From Acidobacteriota bacterium (GTDB taxonomy: Bacteria; Acidobacteriota; Thermoanaerobaculia; Gp7-AA8): a DNA stretch of 64,000 nucleotides. Both the position numbers and the translations under genes were made by a program. The notes below the pieces were generated by a model. It was not told the origin of the DNA. It was given only the letters and a program-made list of their open reading frames with translations, and ran no database searches. The stretch lies in contig QHVT01000007.1 of the NCBI GenBank assembly GCA_003223645.1, positions 283,768 to 347,767 on the forward strand. Reading direction: 5' to 3'. This document shows, one piece after another, positions 1 to 6,855 of the stretch (its first letter is position 1; the number at the start of each line of letters is the position of its first letter).

Positions 1-1
1 G

Positions 2-178
2 TGCAACAGCGCCGATCCGGGATTCGGCACGTTCGACGTCCGCTCGCTCTTCCCGCGCCTGCCCGACAAATCGCGGATCACGTTGTACATCGAAGCGCCG
101 TCGCTTCGTCCGCACTGGGCGCTGGTCTCAGTCACGAACAACACCACGCAGCACGTGACGGTGATCTCGCCGCAATAG
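2..178 (+). CDS. C-terminal fragment of an unidentified protein (cut by window edge)
   Basis: An open frame runs from the window edge (first full codon TGC at base 2) to TAG at 176-178. It gives 58 residues ending in VTNNTTQHVTVISPQ. The fragment is rich in beta-strand-like residues (ITLYIEAPSLRPHWALVSVTN), like the end of an exported beta-sandwich protein. No start or family-defining motif is present, so the function cannot be assigned. It converges with the AraC-type gene, and an inverted repeat fills the gap between them. Confidence 0.5.
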   Translation, partial: CNSADPGFGTFDVRSLFPRLPDKSRITLYIEAPSLRPHWALVSVTNNTTQHVTVISPQ

Positions 179-183
179 TTTCG

Positions 184-271
184 GTTGCGCGGTCGCGCAG
201 TTACGCGGTTGCGCGGCAATGCAGTGCGTTCGGTTTCCGCGTAACCGAGCGACCGAGCAACCGCGCAACCG
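184..271. repeat. Intergenic inverted repeat built from GGTTGCGCGG-like words
   Basis: The left arm repeats variants of GGTTGCGCGGTCGCGCAGTT. The right arm carries the complementary words (ACCGAGCGACCGAGCAACCG), so the whole stretch can fold into one long imperfect hairpin. Relatives built from the same words lie at about 1163-1245 and 14176-14256. Here it sits between converging genes and could end transcription of both. At other loci the same family sits elsewhere, so a terminator role is not proven. Confidence 0.6.
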
Positions 272-275
272 ACTG

Positions 276-647
276 TTAGGCCGTCGCCAGCGCGATCTGC
301 GGACGACGCGGCGCCGCGCGCAAGGTTCCATTCGCGCGGAACTGCCGCGGCGACATGCCGTAGCGGATGCGGAACTGCTGACGGAAATAGTTCTCGGAGT
401 CGAATCCACAGCGGCGCGCGACCTGCGAGACGCGGAGGGTTCCGCCTTTCAGCAGCCGCGCCGCTTTCTCGAGTCGCTTCTCTTTGAGGAACTGGCTGAG
501 CAGACGGCCGGTGATGCGATGAAAACGGCCGGAGATGTATTGACGCGTGTAGCCGAGCTCTTTCGTCACGGCTTCCACCGTCACTTCTTCGTCGGCACGA
601 AGGCGCCGCCGCACCGTTTTGATGAGCGAACGCAGGAGGCCGTCCAT
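276..647 (-). CDS. AraC-family transcriptional regulator, DNA-binding domain only
   Basis: This 123-residue protein is nearly all AraC/XylS-type double helix-turn-helix. The first helix pair is around residues 20-60 (VTKELGYTRQYISGRFHRIT). The second is around 65-105, with the family signature VSQVARRCGFDSENYFRQQF followed by YGMSPRQFR. Full-length AraC proteins are about 250-300 residues with an N-terminal ligand-binding domain. That domain is absent here, so any signal input must come from elsewhere. It lies 119 bp downstream of the MazG-like gene on the same strand. The target genes are unknown. The family call is secure. Confidence 0.85.
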   Translation of the reverse strand: MDGLLRSLIKTVRRRLRADEEVTVEAVTKELGYTRQYISGRFHRITGRLLSQFLKEKRLEKAARLLKGGTLRVSQVARRCGFDSENYFRQQFRIRYGMSPRQFRANGTLRAAPRRPQIALATA

Positions 648-766
648 ACCGCTTCTCCCTTGGCTACGCTGTCAATGTTGATGACTCAGTGACCGCGGTG
701 CTCGCGCGAGCACTCCGGCTGCTGTTCCCATGACCTTTTTTGGATGGAAACAATGATAGCGCAGCG

Positions 767-1081
767 TTACCGCTTCGTCCAACGATTCGCGTCGCGCGTG
801 CGAAATTTCGCCATCATGTCGGCGAATGCGCGGTCGAGATCGACGCCGAGTGAATTCGCGAGACAGACCAGCACGAAGATCGTGTCGGCGATCTCTCCGG
901 CAACGTCGCCCGCGTCTTCGTCTTCCTTCGGCTTCTTGCCGCCATAGTGATGCATCAGCACGCGCGCGAGCTCTCCGACTTCCTCGGTGACGCGCGCAAG
1001 CATCGGCAGCGGCGCGAAATAGCCTTCCTCGAATTGCGAGATCCACTCGTCGACTTCCTGCTGAATCGGTGCAAACGACAT
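767..1081 (-). CDS. MazG-like nucleotide pyrophosphohydrolase
   Basis: This 104-residue all-alpha protein has the MazG/YpjD pattern. RVTEEVGELARVL (about residues 30-42) supplies the first acidic EExxE metal-binding motif. DVAGEIADTIFVLVCLAN (about 58-75) supplies the second ExxD motif. Family members hydrolyse nucleoside triphosphates to monophosphates and pyrophosphate, often as house-cleaning enzymes. One domain of about 100 residues is the normal length for the small MazG-like branch. The exact substrate cannot be read from sequence. Upstream is a pair of long intergenic palindromes; downstream on the same strand is the AraC-type gene. Confidence 0.85.
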   Translation of the reverse strand: MSFAPIQQEVDEWISQFEEGYFAPLPMLARVTEEVGELARVLMHHYGGKKPKEDEDAGDVAGEIADTIFVLVCLANSLGVDLDRAFADMMAKFRTRDANRWTKR

Positions 1082-1082
1082 T

Positions 1083-1156
1083 GAGCCTCCCAGTCTCTCG
1101 GCCTCCTGGCCTCCCAGTCTTTCTTGGAGGCTGGGAGGCTTGGAGGCTCGGAGGCC
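1083..1156. repeat. Inverted repeat built from GCCTCCCAG/CTGGGAGGC words
   Basis: The left arm carries GAGCCTCCCAG, GGCCTCCTGG and CCTCCCAGTC. The right arm carries the complements (TTGGAGGCTGGGAGGCTTGG, then AGGCTCGGAGGCC). It begins just upstream of the MazG-like start codon, so it lies in that gene's 5' leader rather than at a gene end. Its sequence is unrelated to the neighbouring GGTTGCGCGG element but its architecture is the same. Confidence 0.6.
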
Positions 1157-1162
1157 GAATCC

Positions 1163-1245
1163 TCGGTTGCGCAGTCACTCGGTTGCGCGGCACTCGGTTC
1201 TCCCGCGAAACCGCGCGACCGAGCAACCGCGTAACAGGGGACTAG
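1163..1245. repeat. Inverted repeat of the GGTTGCGC word family
   Basis: The left arm has GGTTGCGCAGTCACTCGGTT and GCGCGGCACTCGGTT. The right arm has AACCGCGCGACCGAGCAACC and GCGTAAC. It uses the same word set as the repeats at 184-271 and 14176-14256. It lies between divergently transcribed genes (MazG-like and lytic transglycosylase), where a transcription terminator would not be expected. Confidence 0.6.
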
Positions 1246-1262
1246 GATAAACTGACTCAGCA

Positions 1263-1943
1263 ATGCGCATGATTGGTGCGGGGGTCGCCGTCCTGATGGT
1301 CGCGACGGTGGCGAGCGGAGACGTTCGCCTCAAAGTGCAGAAGGACGGGAAGAAGATCATCTACAACGTCGGCGGCATGAGCTCCGGCAAGGGCACCGAT
1401 TACAACTGGCTGGCCAAGCGGCACGACCGCCGGTCGAAGTACGACGCGATCATCGAGCGCTACGCGAAAAAATATCGCGTCGATCCCGTCCTCGTGCGCG
1501 CCGTCATCCAGGTCGAGTCCGATTTCAATCCGCTCTGCGTGTCGCACAAAGGCGCGCGCGGTTTGATGCAGCTCATCCCCGAGACCGCGCGCCGCTACGG
1601 CGTCACCGAGCTCCACGATCCCGATCAGAACATTCACGGCGGCATTCGCTATCTCGCCGACCTCCTAGACATGTTCAACGACGATCTCTCGCGCGCGCTC
1701 GCGGCGTACAACGCGGGCGAGGGTGCGGTGCAGAAGCACGGCGGGATTCCGCCGTATGACGAAACGACCGAGTACGTGCATCGCGCGCTGACGGTGTATT
1801 ACGGCCGTCCTTACGGCGGCGGCGCGGTTTCGTTCTCCGGACGACGTGGCGGCGCGAAGCTGCGCGGCGGATTCGGCGCGAGTCTCGTCCCGCCGATCGC
1901 GGCCACACTTTTGCCCGGCGCAAGGTACCTCGGGACGAACTAG
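1263..1943 (+). CDS. Exported lytic transglycosylase (SLT domain)
   Basis: This 226-residue protein starts with a short hydrophobic leader (MRMIGAGVAVLMVATVASG), implying export to the periplasm. A DUF4124-like strand segment follows (VRLKVQKDGKKIIYNVGG). The soluble lytic transglycosylase core spans about residues 60-175. Within it, VRAVIQVESDFNP holds the catalytic Glu, GARGLMQLIPETARRYGV is the second motif, and ALAAYNAGEGAV is the third. Such enzymes cleave the MurNAc-GlcNAc bond of peptidoglycan. The length is typical of small Slt/MltC-like proteins. The Gly/Arg-rich tail after about residue 180 is not part of the fold. Confidence 0.9.
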   Translation: MRMIGAGVAVLMVATVASGDVRLKVQKDGKKIIYNVGGMSSGKGTDYNWLAKRHDRRSKYDAIIERYAKKYRVDPVLVRAVIQVESDFNPLCVSHKGARGLMQLIPETARRYGVTELHDPDQNIHGGIRYLADLLDMFNDDLSRALAAYNAGEGAVQKHGGIPPYDETTEYVHRALTVYYGRPYGGGAVSFSGRRGGAKLRGGFGASLVPPIAATLLPGARYLGTN

Positions 1944-2040
1944 TGGAGCGGCGGCCGCCCTCGACCGCCGACGCCCTCGCGAAAAATCGGCGGCCGAAGC
2001 CGCCGCCGCTCCACCTTCTCCACGGTACAATCGCCGCCAC

Positions 2041-3378
2041 ATGCCCGAGCGCTCGCCGGCAGTCGTGCCTCCATTCGATCAAGGTGTTTTCCTCCTGCAC
2101 TACAACCGCGGGCGGGAGGCGTTTCAGGAAGGGCGCTACGCCGAGGCGCGGCAGCAGCTGGAATCCGCGCAGCGGCTGCGGCCCGATGACGCGGACGTGC
2201 TGAATCTGCTCGGGCTCGTGTATTTCAAGACGAATGCGTTCCCCGAAGCCGAGGTCATTTATCGAAGACTGATTCGCGAGAATCCGAACGTCTTCATCCT
2301 GCACTCGAACCTCGGGCTGATTCTCTTCAAACAGAGCAAGCACGACGAAGCGGAAAATTTTCTGCGGCGCGCGATCGAGCTGCGTCCGAACTACGCGAAG
2401 TCGCATCTCTACCTCGGACTGCTTTACCGGCAGCGGCGAAAATATGCAGACGCGCTCGAACATTTGAAATTCGCGGGCGCGGACAAACTCGTGCGCGAAG
2501 TCGAAGCGGAGATGCGTCCGCCGGCGCCCGCGCCGAAGCCTGTCACGCAACCCGCGGCAGCGGCGCCGAAGCGCGTCATCACCGAGAAAATCGCCGCGAT
2601 CCAAACCGACGACATCACGCGCGCGGCGATGGAGCACCGCACGCAGCCCGGCAAAGTCGCGACTCCGTCGGTGACCGCGGAGATTCCGAAGATCACGCTG
2701 CCCGATCCCGCGCACGTCACCGCCGCGCGCAAGCTGCAGGACGCGGTTGACGAGACACAGCACATCGAAGCGAAAGTCATCGACGTCGCGCGCAAGATCG
2801 AAGGCGCGTCGAAGACGTTTGCGCTGCACGAAAACGGCTTCCTCGAGATCAACTTCGCGCGCAGCGTCCACGTCAAGCGCGGCACCGTGTCGAGCTACTC
2901 CGGCAATCTCAAATTCGTCGCCGAGTCCGGACTCCTCGGCACCACCGCGCAGACGCTCGTCAAAGCGGTCGGGCAGGGAAAGATCTTCGTGTACGAGAAG
3001 GGACGCAAGACGTTCCTCCTCGACCTCAACGACGAGTTCATCTACGTCGAAGGCCGCAACCTCCTCGGACTCGAAGACTCGCTGACCTACCGCGTCGAGC
3101 CGATCTACGACGGGTCATACCAGCGAAAAATCGACACCGTCAAAATCTTCGGCAAAGGCTCGCTCGCGATCTCGACGTCGATCGAGCCGCTCACACTCCG
3201 CGTGACGAAGGAGTACCCGCTCTCCATTTCGTCAAACGCGCTCGTCGCCTGGACCGGCGATCTCATCCCGACCGTCGTCGACGATCAGTCCCTCGAGCAC
3301 GTGATGATCGAGACCGAGGGCGTGGTGGGATTCAAGATTCGGTTTGAAGGGGATGGCGTTGTCGTGAGCGAGCAGTAG
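2041..3378 (+). CDS. TPR protein with C-terminal AIM24-like (DUF124) domain
   Basis: The ATG at 2041 gives 445 residues. An upstream in-frame extension to 1846 overlaps the transglycosylase gene and reads as Arg/Ala-rich noise, so it was rejected. TPR repeats fill about residues 15-150 (for example NLLGLVYFKTNAFPEAEVIY, then NLGLILFKQSKHDEAENFLR and LYLGLLYRQRRKYADALEHL). A Pro/Ala-rich linker follows. From about residue 250 to the end there is an AIM24/DUF124-like beta fold (FLEINFARSVHVKRGTVSSY; GLLGTTAQTLVKAVGQGKIF; LNDEFIYVEGRNLLGLEDSL). AIM24-family proteins have no settled biochemical role. TPRs suggest protein binding. No signal peptide is seen, so the product is probably cytoplasmic. 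Confidence 0.75.
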   Translation: MPERSPAVVPPFDQGVFLLHYNRGREAFQEGRYAEARQQLESAQRLRPDDADVLNLLGLVYFKTNAFPEAEVIYRRLIRENPNVFILHSNLGLILFKQSKHDEAENFLRRAIELRPNYAKSHLYLGLLYRQRRKYADALEHLKFAGADKLVREVEAEMRPPAPAPKPVTQPAAAAPKRVITEKIAAIQTDDITRAAMEHRTQPGKVATPSVTAEIPKITLPDPAHVTAARKLQDAVDETQHIEAKVIDVARKIEGASKTFALHENGFLEINFARSVHVKRGTVSSYSGNLKFVAESGLLGTTAQTLVKAVGQGKIFVYEKGRKTFLLDLNDEFIYVEGRNLLGLEDSLTYRVEPIYDGSYQRKIDTVKIFGKGSLAISTSIEPLTLRVTKEYPLSISSNALVAWTGDLIPTVVDDQSLEHVMIETEGVVGFKIRFEGDGVVVSEQ

Positions 3379-3384
3379 AGGACA

Positions 3385-3455
3385 AGGCTCACGGGCGCAT
3401 GGGCTCAGAGGCTCATAGCAGTTCTGTGAGCCTATGCGCCTGTGAGCCCATGCGC
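3385..3455. repeat. Inverted repeat built from GAGGCTCA/TGAGCC words
   Basis: The left arm reads GGGCGCATGGGCTCAGAGGC TCAT. The right arm reads GTGAGCCTATGCGCCTGTGA GCCCATGCGCCTAC. The same word set recurs at 12563-12637. Here it sits between converging genes, and its last bases supply the stop codon of the minus-strand gene at 3456-3944. That could be a shared terminator or an insertion that redefined the gene end. Confidence 0.6.
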
Positions 3456-3944
3456 CTACTCCTCGTGCGCCGCGCCCCATTCCATCGCCAACCTGTACGC
3501 CTCGCGTAAACCCTCATCGCGCTCCCAGCTTGCGAAGAACGGCCGTACGGCCGCATCTTCGAACGCGTGTTCGAGGACGCCGCAGAGGATGCGGTTGCGC
3601 ATGGCGTGGTCGCCGCTGCGATAGAGTTTGTCGAGGTCGGTCGCGATGCCGCGCAGTACCTTGTTGCTGCGCCACTTCTTGAGACACGCGGCCAATTCCC
3701 AGGCGGCTTCGTATCCGCCGTGAAGGTAATCGCCGCCGGGCGGATTTTCTTCGATGCACCGCAAGAGATAGCGGCGCGAAAAGTCGATGGAATCGTCCCC
3801 GAGAAGTTCAGGATGCGAGCGCGTCAGCTCGTACACCGCGCCCCACGTCAACAGATCGCCGGAATCGATCCATCGCCGCACGTCTTCGCGCGTGACCGCG
3901 TCGTCGCTGTCGAGATGGCGCGCGGCCTCGGCGTACGTGGACAT
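3456..3944 (-). CDS. Conserved-looking protein of unknown function
   Basis: This 162-residue soluble, mainly alpha-helical protein is rich in acidic and aromatic residues (for example DLLTWGAVYELTRSHPELLG; YLHGGYEAAWELAACLKKW). No catalytic motif, signal peptide or membrane segment is visible, and I do not recognise the family. It starts 4 bp after the stop codon of the CPBP protease gene and is almost certainly the last gene of the operon beginning with the molybdopterin oxidoreductase. Codon use matches its neighbours, so it is a credible gene despite the lack of a name. Confidence 0.7.
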   Translation of the reverse strand: MSTYAEAARHLDSDDAVTREDVRRWIDSGDLLTWGAVYELTRSHPELLGDDSIDFSRRYLLRCIEENPPGGDYLHGGYEAAWELAACLKKWRSNKVLRGIATDLDKLYRSGDHAMRNRILCGVLEHAFEDAAVRPFFASWERDEGLREAYRLAMEWGAAHEE

Positions 3945-3948
3945 GGCG

Positions 3949-4740
3949 TCACGCGCCCGCGCCCATCAGCTTGAATGCGATCGGCACGAGGACGAAGAGC
4001 TGGATTGCGTCGAAGACGCCATGTGCGATCACCCCAGGCAGCACGTTTTTCGTGCGATAGAACGCGAGGCCGATGATCGTGGAGATCACGAACACGCCGA
4101 TCAGCAATAGCGGATTGCCGTACGAGAAATGCGCGAGTGCGAAGAGGACGGTCGACGCGATGAGGCCGATGCGCTTCTGCAGGAACGAGCGGAAGAACAG
4201 CTCCTCGACCGTCATCGCCGTAAAGACGATCACGGCTTTCTTCCACAGCGGCAGCGCGGCCATCCAGATGATCGCCGCGGGCGGCTCGCCCGGCTCATCG
4301 AGCACGCCGGTCGCGCGGAGGATCAGCGACACGATGAGCGCGAAGAGGATCGTGATGATCCATCCGGCGACGCCGACGCTCAATCCGATCGCCGCGACTT
4401 CAACCGGCTTCTCGTGGCGGATGTTGAAAAACTCCCGCAAATTCGGCCGGCCGGTCAGCAGCCACCAGCCGAGGAGGAACGCGAGCAGAATGAAGTGCAG
4501 CGTGAAGAGCGAATAGAACGGCGCGCCTTTGAGCTGCTTCAGCGTGGGCGGCGCGAGCGCGGAGCCGGTGATCATCACCGCCAGCATCAGCATCAGCACG
4601 CCGAGGAGCAGATACGCGATGTACTTCGCGGCGGGATTCGGGAAACGATCGCAGCTGAGGAGGCCGGTCGTTTCATTGAGGATGACGATCGCGAGCCACA
4701 CGATCACCACGAACGCGACGGAGACGGCGAACGGAATCAT
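3949..4740 (-). CDS. CPBP-family intramembrane metalloprotease
   Basis: This 263-residue protein has about seven hydrophobic membrane segments. The CPBP (CAAX prenyl protease 2 / Abi) motifs occur in order toward the C-terminus: EELFFRSFLQKR (EExxxR), FALAHFSYG (FxxxH) and GVIAHGVFDAIQL (HxxxD). The Glu and His residues bind zinc in this family, which acts within the membrane. Bacterial members range from prenyl-protein or bacteriocin processing to immunity functions, and the substrate here is unknown. Its start codon overlaps the stop of the upstream oxidoreductase gene (TAATG at 4738-4742), which implies translational coupling. Confidence 0.88.
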   Translation of the reverse strand: MIPFAVSVAFVVIVWLAIVILNETTGLLSCDRFPNPAAKYIAYLLLGVLMLMLAVMITGSALAPPTLKQLKGAPFYSLFTLHFILLAFLLGWWLLTGRPNLREFFNIRHEKPVEVAAIGLSVGVAGWIITILFALIVSLILRATGVLDEPGEPPAAIIWMAALPLWKKAVIVFTAMTVEELFFRSFLQKRIGLIASTVLFALAHFSYGNPLLLIGVFVISTIIGLAFYRTKNVLPGVIAHGVFDAIQLFVLVPIAFKLMGAGA

Positions 4741-6788
4741 TAGTGGACTCGCACCTCGACGAGATTGTCGAAGAACGTTGCGCCGTTGCCGATGTCTGTA
4801 ACGGCCTGCGATGTCGTGTGATTCGCGTTGCGCCCGTCGTCAGACAACTTCGCCCACCAGATCGACGGAGCGACCACGACTCCCGGCCGCACGCGATCGG
4901 TGACCACCGCCTCCGCGGTAAACGATCCGCGGTCATTGAAGATGGTGACTTTCTTTCCGTCGTTGATCCCGCGCGGCTTCGCGTCGTCGGCGTGAATCTC
5001 CAGCGTCGGCTTTCCCGCGGAGCGGCGCAGCGACACGACGTTGACGAACGTCGAGTTGAGAAACGAATGCGCGGGCGGAGAGATGAGCGCGAGCGGAAAT
5101 CGTTTCGCGAGCTCGGGATCGCGCTCGCCTGATTCGTACGGCGGCACGTATTCGGGCAGAAGATCGAGTCCTTTCGCGACCGCGCGCTGCGAGGCGATCT
5201 CGATCTTGCCGCTCGGCGTCGGCACGTGCGCGCCGATGCGGTACGGCAAGTGCGGTGATCCGACATCGAGGCGGATGGAGCCGCGCTCTTTCAATTCATC
5301 GAGCGTGAACGGCATCCCGGACAGCACCTGTCGCATCATCGTCTCGTCGCTCTCGCGCAGCTCCGGCGCGTCGAGATTCATGCGCGCGGCGAGACGGCGA
5401 AAGATTTCGCTGTTCGGCAGCGACTCGCCGAGGGGAGCGATCGCGCGGCGGTTGTACATCATGTACAGATGGCCGTAGGCCTTGTGCAGATCGTCGTGCT
5501 CGAGCTGCGTCGTCGCGGGCAGCAACACGTCGGCGTAGTCGGCGGTGTCGGTCTGGAAGTGTTCGAGGACGACGGTGAACAGATCGTCGCGTTTCAATCC
5601 GGCGATCACGTTCTCGCGATCGGGCGCGATCGAGCCGGGATTCGAGTTGTAGACGACCAGCGCCTTCACGGGCGGATCGTCGGTCTTCGTCAGCGCCTCG
5701 CCGAGGCGCGTCATGTTGATCATGCGCGTACCGGGAGGCGAGAGGTCCTTCCGCTCCAACGCGGAGAGGTTGAGCTCGTGAAACGTGCCGCTCGTCGAAA
5801 GCAGACATCCGCCGCCGACGTCGTTCCACGCGCCGGTGACGGCGGGGAGGAGCGAGATCGCGCGCACGGCCGATCCGCCGCCGCCGTGTCGCTGCAATCC
5901 GTAGTTGAGGCGGATGAACGTCGGGCGCGTCGTCGCGTAGCGATGCGCGAGGTCTTCGATCACCGACGGCTCGACGCGGCAAATGTGCGCGACTTTTTCC
6001 GGCGCGTAATCGCGCAGTACGCGATCGCGCAGTCCTTCCCAGCCAAGCGTCATCGCTTCGAGGTACGCGCGATCTTCGAGGCCGTCGCGGAAAATCACGT
6101 GCATCATCGACAACGCGAACGCGCCGTCGCTGCCGGGCCGCAGCGGGATGTGCTCGTCGCTCGCCAGCGCCGTGCGCGTGCGCAGCGGATCGAGGCAGAC
6201 GATCTTCGCGCCGTTGTCTTTGGCCTTGCGGATGAACGGCCAGAGATGCGGATTCGCGGTGAGCGTGTTCGTGCCCCACAAAAAAATCAGCTTCGCTTCG
6301 CCGACGGTTTCCGGATCGGTCCCCATCCGCGTTCCGTACGTCACGTTCAGCGCCTCGGCGCCGGCGCTCGCGCAAATCGTGCGTTCGAGCAGCGATGCGC
6401 CGAGAGAGTGAAAGAAACGGCGGTCCATCGACTCGCCCTGAATGAGACCCATCGTGCCGGCGTACGAGTAGGGGAGGATGGCCTGCGCGCCGTGCTCGTC
6501 GATCACGCTCTGCAGTCGCGCCGCGATCAGGTCGAGCGCTTCGTCCCACGTCGCGCGGCGAAATTTTCCCTCGCCCTTCGCGCCGGTGCGGATTTGCGGC
6601 TGGAGCAAACGCTCGTCGTGATACGTGCGTTCGAGATACTTCGCGACCTTCGTGCAGAGAAATCCCTGCGTGAACGGATGCTCGGGATCGCCGGCCATGC
6701 GGATCGCGCGGCCGTCGTCGTCGACGGTGACGAGCATGGAGCAGGTGTCGGGGCAATCGTGGGGACAAACGGCGCGGATGACTTCCAT
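4740..6788 (-). CDS. Molybdopterin-dependent oxidoreductase with N-terminal 4Fe-4S site
   Basis: This 682-residue enzyme of the DMSO reductase / formate dehydrogenase superfamily is the right length for a catalytic subunit. The N-terminal cysteines form a 4Fe-4S site (C8, C12, C16 in VCPHDCPDTCSML and C46 in GFLCTK). Molybdopterin-binding blocks follow (AKLIFLWGTNTLTANPHLWP; ALVVYNSNPGSIAPDRENVI; VVLEHFQTDTADYADVLLPA). The C-terminal MopB-binding domain contains LISPPAHSFLNSTF and NDRGSFTAEAVV. No Tat signal is seen, so it is likely cytoplasmic. No electron-transfer partner lies beside it, so the substrate (formate, polysulfide, thiosulfate or other) is undetermined. It heads the operon with the CPBP protease and is divergent from the DUF5916 gene. 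Confidence 0.88.
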   Translation of the reverse strand: MEVIRAVCPHDCPDTCSMLVTVDDDGRAIRMAGDPEHPFTQGFLCTKVAKYLERTYHDERLLQPQIRTGAKGEGKFRRATWDEALDLIAARLQSVIDEHGAQAILPYSYAGTMGLIQGESMDRRFFHSLGASLLERTICASAGAEALNVTYGTRMGTDPETVGEAKLIFLWGTNTLTANPHLWPFIRKAKDNGAKIVCLDPLRTRTALASDEHIPLRPGSDGAFALSMMHVIFRDGLEDRAYLEAMTLGWEGLRDRVLRDYAPEKVAHICRVEPSVIEDLAHRYATTRPTFIRLNYGLQRHGGGGSAVRAISLLPAVTGAWNDVGGGCLLSTSGTFHELNLSALERKDLSPPGTRMINMTRLGEALTKTDDPPVKALVVYNSNPGSIAPDRENVIAGLKRDDLFTVVLEHFQTDTADYADVLLPATTQLEHDDLHKAYGHLYMMYNRRAIAPLGESLPNSEIFRRLAARMNLDAPELRESDETMMRQVLSGMPFTLDELKERGSIRLDVGSPHLPYRIGAHVPTPSGKIEIASQRAVAKGLDLLPEYVPPYESGERDPELAKRFPLALISPPAHSFLNSTFVNVVSLRRSAGKPTLEIHADDAKPRGINDGKKVTIFNDRGSFTAEAVVTDRVRPGVVVAPSIWWAKLSDDGRNANHTTSQAVTDIGNGATFFDNLVEVRVH

Positions 6789-6855
6789 TCACCGGGAGTT
6801 TAGCGCGATGTCACATCCATTCGCTGGAGGGGGTGATGCAAAATCAGCACATCGC
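6789..6855. promoter_or_regulatory. Divergent promoter region, oxidoreductase / DUF5916 protein
   Basis: Only 67 bp separate the divergent starts at 6788 and 6856, so both promoters must lie here or overlap the coding starts. GGAGGGGG at about 6826-6833 is purine-rich but sits too far from the chosen ATG to serve as its ribosome-binding site. I could not identify convincing -35/-10 boxes. Confidence 0.35.
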
